Shown here piece by piece: positions 1 to 10,432 of a stretch of 64,000 bases of DNA. The notes beneath the pieces were generated by a model. It was not told where the DNA came from. It did no database searches and saw only the letters and a program-made list of their open reading frames with translations. This DNA is from Phoebastria nigripes (Eukaryota > Chordata > Aves > Procellariiformes > Diomedeidae), in NCBI GenBank assembly GCA_035582835.1, contig JAYKAV010002319.1:1-64000 (forward strand), read 5' to 3'. A program made the position numbers and the translations under genes. Positions within the stretch are counted from its first letter, which is position 1, and every line of letters starts with the position of its first letter.

Positions 1-2026
1 GAATCCACACAGTCCAGTAAACCCGGTTGTCCCTTTCCTCCACCTGGCTGGAGGCAGGGCCCCTCTAGTTCTGGTCATAGTATTTGTTACTCACTTCTTG
101 TGAATACGAGTCAAGAATTTCTTCATTGCAATCCGAAGTGAGATCAGCCCTTCTACTCTGTCTGGGCAATTGTTCACTGGAAACTGGACTGTCATGAGAC
201 AGGTGTTTTCTGGAAACTGGAGCAGCAATTTTCCTGGGAGAACCCCCTTGTGTGATTGTTTTCCCTTGCAACTCACACACCCGTGCCTCTAGGGTCGAGG
301 TAGGTTTCCCATCCCACTTCCTCATGTCCTCTCCATCGTCACACAGGTAAAACCACTAGGTGCCCCAGGATGTGTACCTTCTATATCCTCTCTCTTGAGC
401 AGAAGAACACTGACTCCTAATAGCTGAGATACTGGTCCATACAGGTGGAGAGTAGCACATATCCTCTTTGAGTTGCTGGACCTCCCNNGACAGTTTCTGC
501 ACAGCCGAGACAANGGAGGAAGAGATACTTTCTTCGTATTCCCGGAGNTTGCCAACTGCNTCNTCNACNNTTGGTGCTTCTTCNTCTTTCCAGGACAGTA
601 TTGCCAATGAGTTGGCATACAATGCTGGTGCACTCTGTACCAACTTCCACCACATGGGTCGCGTGCACTGGACTTCATCTGGATCTTTGGATACTCGCTT
701 GTCATCCAGGTCACTATAAACCACCTCCAGCACAGCTAATTCTCTCAGGTACTGGATACCTCTCTCCATAGTGGTCCACTTGCCTGGGTGATATATAACA
801 TCTTCCTTGAAGGGATACCTTTCCNTCACGCCTGACAGGAGTCGCCTCCAGAGGTTGAGGACTTGTGCCCCTTNNCCAATCNCTTTGTCAATGCCCCCTT
901 CCCTAGAAAGGGATCCCAGCTGTTTGGCTTCCTTACCCTCTAATTCCAGGCCACTGGCTCCGTTATCCCAGCATCAGAGCAGCCAGGTGACCATGTGCTC
1001 ACCTGGACGACAGCTGAAATCTTTTCGCATAACTCGCAACTCATTCAGGGGTAGGGATCGGGTGGTTTCCGTCTCACTTACAAGTTCTTCCTCTTCCTCC
1101 TCCGCTCCTCGTGATGGCCCTGCTTTTCCATCATCCCTTTCTAAACGAGCTGACTTTCACTTCCAAGATTTCTTCTTATGTATAGGGGCAACTGATACCA
1201 GCACGGGTTGGTCATCTGGTTCAGCCGCAGTGCCTGTCGCGGGGGTTGGAGCAGCCGCAGTGCCTGTCATTTTGTTGTCAGATGTGGAGACCTCCTTTTC
1301 CCCTCGAGGGTTCTGAATAGTGTTGAACAGGGCTCGGTAGGCATGGGCCGGGCTCCAGCATGTTGCAGTGATCTGTGTCTCTCTGGAATTGCCAGGGTGA
1401 CAGCATACTTTTTCCAAATATTTTACTAGTTTTTCAGGATTATGCACTTGTTCCAGGGTGAAGTTCCAAAACATTGGAGGTGCCCACTGTCCTAGATACT
1501 TGCCCATACTGTCCCACACACCCTGCCACTCATAACTATCCAGCCTTGGGGCAGATCTCTCAGTGGTATTCTTAAATAGTTGTTTAACCTTAAACAAGGC
1601 CTGAAATGCATTCAGGAGACATAGCAATACGAACATGCTGGTTTGAACATCCCAAGGATATTCAAAATCCTCAAGAGCTATTGTCATCAGCCTGGAGGAG
1701 AACGGGAAGGTGAAGGAAGTTGTCTCCCCCGTAAGTTGGTTCTCCGAGGAGAAGAGGTAAAAAGTGTAGTTACTAATAGTTTCCAAGAGATAGCTCCAGA
1801 AGTACAGCGATGACGACAATGCTGAGTACAATCTCATGACCAAAAATTTTATCATAACATAAGCCAGTGTTACACAGTATAGCAAAGCGATAACCTTAAT
1901 CCATCTCCCAGAGGTGATAAACAGCACGAAACCACTGATAAGCAGTATATACAGCCAGTAAGGTGTTACATAACCCAACTCCGAAAACAGATCCAACAAC
2001 TCAGAGGAAATAAACCAACCAACCAT
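1..2026 (-). pseudogene. Degraded gag-like frame of the ERV with a hydrophobic N-terminal region
   Basis: One minus-strand frame starts with ATG at 2026, 94 bases after the primer site, and continues to the window edge. It is broken by stops at 1157-1159, 974-976, 356-358 and 65-67, all in the same frame. The first segment (289 residues) has hydrophobic stretches near residues 22-38, 43-64, 72-92 and 129-145. A globular region follows, then an Ala/Pro/Thr-rich linker and a basic end (HKKKSWK). The next segments are acidic and then look like a Gag matrix/capsid-type helical region. I infer gag from position and character; no zinc knuckle is visible within the window. Whether the membrane-like N-terminus belongs to the gag product or is a separate leader protein cannot be told. 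This copy is not expected to make full-length protein. Confidence 0.7.
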
Positions 2027-2120
2027 TGTGACCAGCGACTACTAAACTGATATAACGAATGCTTATAATAAATCTGTTTTAACAGGTCAGGTCAGATGTG
2101 CCGTTATCTCAACCCTTCGT

Positions 2121-2138
2121 GCCCCACGTTGGGTGCCA
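2121..2138 (-). other. Retroviral primer-binding site, tRNA-Lys type
   Basis: On the minus strand this reads TGGCACCCAACGTGGGGC. It differs at one position from the lysine-1,2 tRNA primer site typical of class II retroviruses (TGGCGCC at its start). It lies 8 bases after the apparent LTR end, which is longer than the usual 0 to 3. Confidence 0.85.
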
Positions 2139-2146
2139 AAAAGGAC

Positions 2147-2676
2147 TGTTGCGGTTTAACCCAGCCGGCAGCCAAACACCACCCAGCCGCTTGCTCACTC
2201 CCCGCTCCCCTCAGTGGGATGGGGGAGAGAATCGGGGAAAAAAAAGTAAAATTCGTGGATTGAGATAAAGGCAGTTTAATAAAATGGAAAAGGAAGGGAA
2301 AATAATGATAATAATAATAATAATAATAATGACAGAATATACAAAATGAGTGATGCACAATGCAATTGCTCACCACCCGCTGAGTGATACCCAAGCAGCG
2401 ATCGCTACTTCCTCGACCACACCTCCTATTTATATATTGAGCATGACATCATATGGTATGGAATACCCCGTTGGCCAGTTGGGCTAGCTGTCCCAGCTAT
2501 GCTCCCTCCCAGCTTCTTGTGCACCTGGCAGAGCATGGGAAGCTGAAAAGTCCTCGACTAGTAGACTACTTAGCAACAACTAAAAACATCAGTGTGTTAT
2601 CAACATTCTTTTCATACTAAATCCAAAACACAGCACTAGGAAGAAAATTAACCCTATCCCAGCCAAAACCAGGACA
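2147..2676 (-). repeat. 5' LTR of the ERV, about 530 bp
   Basis: Read on the minus strand, the LTR starts TGTCCTGG at 2676 and ends GCAACA at 2147, giving TGT...ACA ends. A TATA-like stretch lies at 2426-2437, and a CRE/ATF-like TGATGTCA lies just upstream at 2451-2444. An ATTAAA polyadenylation hexamer at 2280-2275 comes after the TATA, as expected for a U3-R-U5 order. An AAT trinucleotide microsatellite sits at about 2301-2330. The overall sequence resembles a family I recognise as common in bird genomes, but I cannot assign the Repbase name without a search. Confidence 0.85.
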
Positions 2677-4126
2677 TAAGCTAAGCTACGAAGCCAGCTC
2701 AAAATCTCATGGCATATCAGGCATATCAGCAAAGAATAGTGAAATGTTGTAAAGAAAAAAACACGTTAGATCTGGCTGGAATAGCTTAACATGGTTAAAA
2801 CAATCCTCATGTAAGCAACTCCTCATATTCAATAAAAATTACTTCAATGGGTCTGAAAGACGTTTTCACTTACAAGGTTAGCATGTGTTTAACAGTTCTT
2901 CCAAGGTACAAATACACACCTCAATGCCAAAAGAGGTTTAGCATTAACTGCAGTGGGAACAAGATCCAGCACATAAGTGGGAATAAGTTCCTGAATCAGA
3001 GCTTTCAACTCTGCTGCTCTCTCCCTGGATGAAAAAGAGGATACAGATGACTGCCTCCCTGCCAGAATCTGTGTATGGGCCAGTGACTGGACTGCTGCAA
3101 ACTTTAAGAGACCTATATAATTTATATTCTGAAATTCAACAGTAAAAGAGAGAGACACTGATGGAACATAAGGGAAACTGTACAAACAGATGAGCTTTCA
3201 TACATACATGCAGGCTGATTTATACAGGATATACTGTCATGTATACCAGATGACTCTGGGACAAGTGCTCCCTCTCTCCTGGAGAATTCCAGGTGGACAC
3301 AGACATGCCTTCTCACACAGTGCACTGCCACCACTAGCACAGTGTCCTCCCAGACTGCAGATTCTGGGCACAAAAAGCGAGGGGTCTTGCCCCTACAGGC
3401 CCCAGCGATCAACAACCTAAACAGAGTAGATGAATGGGCAAGGATCAAGAATGGCACAGCTCAGTCTCTATCCCTCTATATCCTCACTCTTCAAGCAGAA
3501 AGCAAAATTAGGCATCTTATAGTCTCTAACAATCTCAAGCATCTTCAGGATCAGAGAATTAACTTGTTTTCCTGCAGAAAGCCTCCTGACTCTTTGACCT
3601 CCTACCTTGTCCCTTCAGTAGAGCCCCAGCCACACAGATCTGCTGCAGAGAGACTTCGCTTCTGGACTGCTGTCTCCAGAGAGACAGCAGTTCCACGAAG
3701 CAGAGCCTGCCAGCTGAGAGCTTACATGGCAAACCTTACATAAACCTCACACAAGTTAATCTAGGCCTTCCTGGTGGTCAAATGTGCCTTCTGTTTCAAA
3801 TCAAATCCACGGCGGGGGGGGAGGAAATTAAAAAATCAGCTCNGCAGGGTGGTGGTAATTGTTCCCAAATAGTCCCACTCACTCCAGTCACAACTGTCCT
3901 TGTTAAAAGCCACTTGGAGCTCTACACTTGTGGGGTTACTATTTATCATCAGTATGTGCACAAGACCGGCCATCTCACCAACAGAAAAATGCCTGTCTTG
4001 AAATACACTAGACGAAGTCATACTGCGCAGTTGGAAATATCCTCAAAAGCCCACTGAATAAATCTTATTACTGCAATAAAGTGAAACGTTTTAGAGGACA
4101 ACTTTTCTCTCTCTTTTTCCCTGCAG
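2677..4126 (+). other. CHRNB4 intron (probably intron 2) right of the ERV
   Basis: No CHRNB4 exon 2 (the start of the ligand-binding domain) can be found here in any frame, so exons 1 and 2 lie left of the window or are missing from the assembly. A short direct repeat, GGCATATCAGGCATATCAG, occurs at 2711-2729. Open frames on both strands at 2847-3743 have no recognisable content and no splice logic. Confidence 0.6.
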
Positions 4127-7100
4127 AATGAACGGGAGCAGATCATGACTACCAACGTCTGGCTAAACCAGGTAACCAAACCCACAGAGGCATACTCTTG
4201 CAAACCACAAATGCGACTGCTTTCCCTCCATCACAGTGATTGTTTTGTTAGTGCTGGTCTGGATACTCCCATCACTACTGTACAATTTTTCTCTTAGGAG
4301 TGGATTGATTATCGTTTGGCTTGGAAGCCCTCTGACTACGAAGGAATAAATAAGCTGAGAATACCTGCAAAACACATCTGGTTGCCAGACATTGTGCTTT
4401 ACAATAAGTAAGTAAAACTTCTGTAGTTTATGCAGACAGTGAACAAAATTTTAACCATGTATCAAGAAACAAGCATCAAAACCAATGAAGTAGGTCTGAT
4501 AAAATTCTAAAACTGAATTTTGTAACTTTTAGCCAGTATCAAGTGTATCTGACTGGGGTACTGGCCTCAAAGATAATTTTAGTAAAATCAGGGCTCTGGT
4601 TAAAGAAATTCAAGCAGCCCTGGAGCATGTCTGCAGTGAGAGCTGTTACACCACCAGAGGATCCATGGCAAGGCTCACAAGTGAGACACAGATCTATATC
4701 AAACTAGACTGTATGGAAAGCATGAATTGTAAGTACAAGCACAGCTGTACACTGGTCGTGTCTTCTGACAAGACATCTAGAATTCTGTCAGACATCTTCG
4801 GTTCTGAGCTACATTTTTGTCTCCTACTTCTTCTCCCCACTTCCCCTCCACCACAGACACCAGGACATAAATCTGTTACAAAGTTCACATGTACCAGAAC
4901 TCCATGAGTTAATATTAATTTACAAAACCAAATTATGTTCTATTTTCATAAAGCATTAAAAAATCAATTATACAAATACATAATAAATCTGTCAACATTT
5001 GACCCTGTTGCTTTACAGTACTGAGAAAAATAAAAGCTTGGTGCTAGACCATATTTCAGTTCTTTCAAACAAACAGCTAACTGCTATTTTGGGTTTTTTT
5101 GGTTTTAAGTCTCTAGCAAAGCCTTCAAGTGGATGATATCAAGTCTTTGGGAATAAAAAAATAATCAAAACTTATAATATATTTTCATGATACTTTGAAA
5201 ACCAATGCATTCATGAACACATGATGGTTTATGAACATATACAGATGGGAAACCTAGGAAGTTTACATATAACTGAGTTAAGTCTCTGGAATCCTACTAC
5301 CAGAAATCAGATTTGAGAAATACTTAAAACTATTGTATTAGTCACAAAATAATTCAGCCAGTGGATTAGGATGTACTCTGCCTGGTCAAATCTTGTTCTG
5401 GTAAATTGTGCCCCCACCCTCTGCTTCTTTCTTCCTTACTCCCCAAATGATACCATTTAATGGATTGTAAGAATGGAAAGAAACAGTTTTAAAAGGCTTC
5501 TTAAACGTACAGGAACAAGCTTTTAGCCTCACTATATTGGATTCTTACAATTAGTACAAGGCTTGAAATTAAAATTTTAGATAAAGGACAGCCCCCTGTA
5601 ACTTCTGCTGCTGAAGCAGTGTTTTATAGGCATCAGTCAGTTCAAGAAGGTGCTAAGGAAAACACAAAGAGCATCCCTGTCTGTGCACAGGACTGCAGAG
5701 GGCACTCAGACAGCACCAGCAACCCAGCCTCTGTCCCACAGCTGAGCCAAGAGCAGCCAGCAGAAGAACCTACATATTCTCAGCCCAGGAGTCTACCCAA
5801 TACATTGTTTGGCGTAACCGTAAATCTAACTCGGGCAGAACAGCTACACATGTGCCAAGCCTTGGATACTTGTAGCACTTGCCTGCTTAGAAAAAAAATC
5901 AGCCTTAGCACTGAAATAGCTCTATTTTCCATGATGTCTTGTCAACAAACAAGTGATTCATTAGACTTTTTATTAACTCTTAAGGAGCACATTTCCACTC
6001 AAATAAAAGGGTGCTACTTAACTACAGTCAGTTGAACTTCATTCGTTTACACTTGCAGTGACTTTGGTCTTNCATTTTTGCAGATAACATACTGTCTTTA
6101 GGTTATGTGCATTTCTTTACGTAGATACTTGTTTATCAAAAGGAAGGCATGTGGGATGTGTCTAGCCCAGACTCTTCTTTGCAGTCTAACAAAGTGGCTA
6201 ACCCAGTTTTTAATAAAAGTGATTGATTGATGTAGGAACAAACCTTTGAGTTTCCTCATCTGTCAAGACAGACAGTCACTAATAGTTGTTCCTTCCTACT
6301 GTTACACTTTCCTTTGGTAGTGCGATTGGCTGAGTTTGAAAGGTGTTGCATAGCACACTTGAGAAGATGCAGTGAATACACTCAGAAACACTGAATTTCA
6401 ATAATATTTATCAGCAATTGACCACTTCACATTTCTACCTCAGGATACTTCATAGGTTAAAGAGCCCTAAGTTGTTTGCCCAGAAACATTGGACAGGAGA
6501 AGATATTGACTACTGACTGATAATGATCTTCTCCCTGAATTAAAGGGCCCGTCATAACATAGAAGACTCTCCTGGTGGAAGTCCGGCAGTCGGAGGAGAT
6601 ACAAAGCCAAGATTATTTGTGGGCACTAAGAACATTGTGGCTTGTCTGCTCTGCTTTTGTAATAAGTAAACATTAACTGGAGTGACGCAGTAAATTATAA
6701 ACCATATAATTACATTTCCTCTGCCTACACTCTCCCTGCATTTCTAACTAACACTGCTTATCCTTTTTTCCTCGTCCAAGTCATTTAGGAGTCTTGCTGT
6801 GTGCTCTTAGCAGTGGCTGTGTTCCAGATCAAAGGTACCTCCATTTTCATGCTGGATGATCTCATTTTTACTCAGCCTTCAGACATGTAGTGAGCCTTAA
6901 TTACTTTACCAAACTTTTAAAAAATACTTTGAGTTCTTTGGATGAAACAGGGGTGCATATTTATTATTTAATAATAATTTTATAAAATAATTTTTGTAAG
7001 TATTGGACCAAATATCAATTCTCTGATTNGGAGAAATGCATACATTAGTCTCCCTATCAAGTTATATCTCCCTACCACATAGATTTCAAAAGCAAAATAT

Positions 7101-10100
7101 TACTAAACTTTGATTCTAGAAACAACTGAGGCCCACAGGACCAAGAATGTCAGAGCTCTTCTATTTTGAACTATGTTTTTCCTCTTAATGCTTTATTATC
7201 TCCTCTCCTTTGTCTTTCCTCTTGTTTCATTAGTGCGGATGGTACATACGAAGTTTCGCTATACACAAACGCAATTGTAAAGAATAATGGAAGCATTCGC
7301 TGGTTGCCACCAGCCATTTACAAGAGTGCCTGCAAGATTGAAGTTAAGCATTTCCCATTTGATCAACAAAACTGCACATTAAAGTTCCGGTCTTGGACAT
7401 ATGATCATACAGAAATTGATATGGTGCTTAAAACTTCCATGGCAAGCATGGACGACTTTACGCCAAGTGGAGAGTGGGACATTGTAGCACTCCCAGGAAG
7501 AAGGACTGTAAATCCTTTGGACCCCAATTATGTCGATGTGACATATGACTTCATTATTAAAAGGAAACCTCTTTTTTATACCATCAATCTTATCATTCCC
7601 TGTGTGCTAATTACATCCTTAGCCATCCTGGTGTTCTACTTGCCTTCAGACTGTGGTGAAAAAATGACCTTATGCATATCTGTGTTGCTTGCACTGACTG
7701 TGTTTTTGCTGCTGATCTCCAAAATTGTCCCTCCAACATCTCTAGATGTTCCACTGATTGGGAAGTATCTCATGTTCACAATGGTACTAGTGACCTTCTC
7801 GATAGTTACCAGTGTCTGTGTACTCAATGTCCACCATAGATCTCCAAGTACTCACACTATGCCCCCTTGGGTAAAGCTGGTTTTCCTTGAAAGACTCCCA
7901 GCCTATCTGTTCATGAAGCGTCCAGAAAATAATTCTCCACGGCAAAAGCTGTGCAACTGCAAAAAGACAAAAGCAGAGAATCCTTGTATGGACCCAGCCG
8001 ACTTCTACAAGAACTCTACCTATTTTTTGAATACAGCCTCTGCCAAAAAATATGATATGAAAATCACTGAGACTCTTGACAATGTCAGCAGTCATCGAGA
8101 TTTTAGGTTAAGAACAGGCATGAAATTTTCTCCTGAAGTCCAAGAAGCAATTGATGGAGTCAGTTTTATAGCAGAGCACATGAAAAGTGATGACAATGAC
8201 CAGAGTGTAAGTAAAAATGAGAAATCATCCTGGTCTTTCCAAACTTCATCTCCTGTCCTCCTCTGTAACACGCTGTTCTTCAGAAAGCATATTTGAACTC
8301 CCTAGCTGTTCTAAAGTTTTTAGAGAGATTCTAGCTACAGCTTATAAGAGGAAATAATTTTTGCTGTTAAAAGAATTTAACAAATAGCAATTTGGTAAAC
8401 GCCGATACTTTCCTGGAAAGTAACATTGCTATTTCTACAAAGGGAGAATGTTGATTGCCCAGTAAGTCATGAAACACCCTTGAAAAAGCTGTGTTGTCAC
8501 ATTCAAGTAGTGTTTGGCAGGGGAAAAAAATACTATTCAGCTATTCAGTTCCAGGCCAGAAAAAGAATATTTTTCCCCATTGTATTCAGTAAGACTGTGA
8601 CTTAACCCATGGCCAGGCCATGTTAACCAGAAACAATCTACCTGCAGCTCAAGCATTTATTTACCTAACAGGGCACACAAGGAGGATTTAGTAAAACTGC
8701 CTTTGCAAACACCTGCTCTGGGCTAAGATATCTGTCCATATATGGCAAACACAGTGGGTAGGATCAAAATCCTAATGCCGGCAGAGCTGACACTTATTTC
8801 ATTTGAGTTAAATCAGACTCGTTATTGGCTATGAGAAGTACTTTATCCAGGACGCATTTAAGCAGTGCTGCTGCTGCCCTATTCACCTGCCCAACTCATG
8901 TGCTACTAGCTAGCACACTAAAGCTGATATAAATACACTGTGAATAATGCTTGGAAAAACTCAGATGGTTCAGAGTTTTGTTTATACAAGCACCCATGGT
9001 TAGGAAAAATCATCCTCATACCTACAAGTGTCCTCTCTCTGACACAGATCCCAGTCAGACTCTAGGTTCTCTATTCCTGTTGTGCTCTCCCTCCTGCAGC
9101 CAAGCAGATTAAATAAAGTCTGGTTTCTGATCTTGCAGAAGTCCCTTGAGGAGCATGCTGCTGTGTAGTTCATGTTTTCTATTAGCTGAAATTACTGTCA
9201 ATATAAATAAAGAAGATCAGCTATTAACATTAGACATGAGCTTGTAAACACTGAAACTGACTGAGCAGAAGCAGACTTCATAGAGCAGAAAAAAAGTTTT
9301 CTAATAGCTCAGAAATTCTTGCAAGAATGTGTTGCATACTAAAGGATCTACAAAGCCTCCACTTGATATTAAGAACAATTTTCAAGGGTATTTTATACGT
9401 TAAAAATTAATAGAATGCTTTTCACACAGGGTCCTCTGATATTACATATCACTTTTCTAGATTCATAATTTTAATCTCTGCTTTCTTCCTTCATTATCAC
9501 AGTCTGATAACAAGTATTCATGTACATTTACTATAGTCTGATTTCAGAAGCGCACAATTTCCATTAGCAGCAGTGGAAATTAAAAGCGTGCACTGAAAGA
9601 AAAATACGTAATGTTCTAATATAAGACATGAGATAATTGACAAGCATGGTAAAGTCATTGAGGAGAGGATGTCCCATGTGTAACTAGAATCAATGAGAGA
9701 GGAAAAAATAATCATTCCTGAGATGCAAATGAAGATTGATATATTCCCCCTTTACAATAACAGCCTGATAGTCACTTCAGTTTGAGAACAGAATCTAAGG
9801 CCATGACTTTCACAGACAACATATGCAAGGCAAAACAGGGTTTTAATAAAAGCAACAGTATTAATATGCATTAAAACCCTTGATTAAGATGACTGCTGAT
9901 AAGAAAAGAACTCTGAAGCTAACCTTGTTTAACAGCAGTAAACAGTATGTTTTATTGTCCACTGAGATTAATAGCATCTGCAAACTAAAATTAAAGAAAA
10001 AAATTCCTTAATTGGATTATACCGTGGGTCCTTCCGGACTGGCTTCCACCAGGCAGCCACGCTCAGTACCTGATGCACCCAAGAAAGCTAAGAAATATTT

Positions 10101-10432
10101 ACAGTATTTTTCTCCACTGCCCAGAATGGTTGTAGGAGAAAAATCCCTTCCTAAGCCTAAAGTCAGTTTATTCCCTGAATCCTGAGATTTGTTTCCTTGT
10201 ATTTTTGTAAACAAAAAACTCGGCATTTGCAAGAGCAAGAGCAAAAGAATATGACAAATTGCTAATATCTTTAATTGGTTTTTTCTTCCAGGTCATTGAA
10301 GATTGGAAGTATGTTGCCATGGTAGTGGACAGGCTGTTTCTCTGGATATTCGTCCTTGTTTGCGTCCTGGGGACTGTTGGATTATTTCTGCAGCCACTTT
10401 TTCAAAACCACACTGCCGCCATGAACCCTTAG
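4127..10432 (+). CDS. CHRNB4: Neuronal acetylcholine receptor subunit beta-4 (exons 3-6, 5' end absent)
   Basis: Beta subunit of pentameric nicotinic receptors, a cation channel in the plasma membrane that pairs mainly with alpha3. Coding exons are 4127-4171 (45 bp), 4298-4407 (110 bp), 7234-8206 and 10292-10432, all with GT-AG borders and in frame, giving the last 422 residues of about 490. Exon 3 begins [15 protein letters not shown], a beta4/beta2-type sequence. The large exon carries the Cys-loop (FPFDQQNC), the pre-M1 segment, M1, the GEK motif before M2, M3 and a long cytoplasmic loop. The last exon carries M4 and ends QNHTAAMNP. Loop C ([12 protein letters not shown]) lacks the adjacent cysteines of alpha subunits, which confirms a beta type. 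The signal peptide and first ligand-binding exon are not in the window. Tandem with CHRNA3 downstream. Confidence 0.97.
4408..7233 (+). other. CHRNB4 intron 4
   Basis: About 2.8 kb of AT-rich intron. A 138-codon open stretch at 5619-6035 has no recognisable domain and no flanking splice sites, so I treat it as chance. Nothing else is evident. Confidence 0.8.
8207..10291 (+). other. CHRNB4 intron 5
   Basis: About 2.1 kb between the exon for the M3-M4 loop and the M4 exon, with donor GTAAGT at 8207 and acceptor TTCTTCCAG before 10292. No repeats or genes seen. Confidence 0.85.

Larger units (their letters stand above)
1..2676 (-). mobile_element. Partial endogenous retrovirus (lysine-tRNA primed, ERVK-like), 5' LTR plus gag
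   Basis: The element reads right to left: a 5' LTR (2676-2147), a primer-binding site (2138-2121), a leader of about 95 bases, then one long gag-like frame running to the left edge. Pol, env and the 3' LTR, if present, lie outside the window. The lysine-tRNA primer site and LTR layout fit a class II (beta-retrovirus-like, ERVK) bird element. It lies antisense to CHRNB4, the usual orientation for tolerated intronic ERVs. The target-site duplication cannot be tested because the other end is missing; the bases next to the LTR start are TAAGCT. Four in-frame stops and many Ns show that this copy is degraded. Confidence 0.88.

Noticed and set aside
2889..3185. Minus-strand open frame that at first looked protein-like
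   Set aside because: It is short, with no family resemblance, and lies in an intron with no flanking exons.
5619..6035. 138-codon open frame in CHRNB4 intron 4
   Set aside because: It has no recognisable domain, no splice sites in phase with CHRNB4, and a composition like the surrounding intron.
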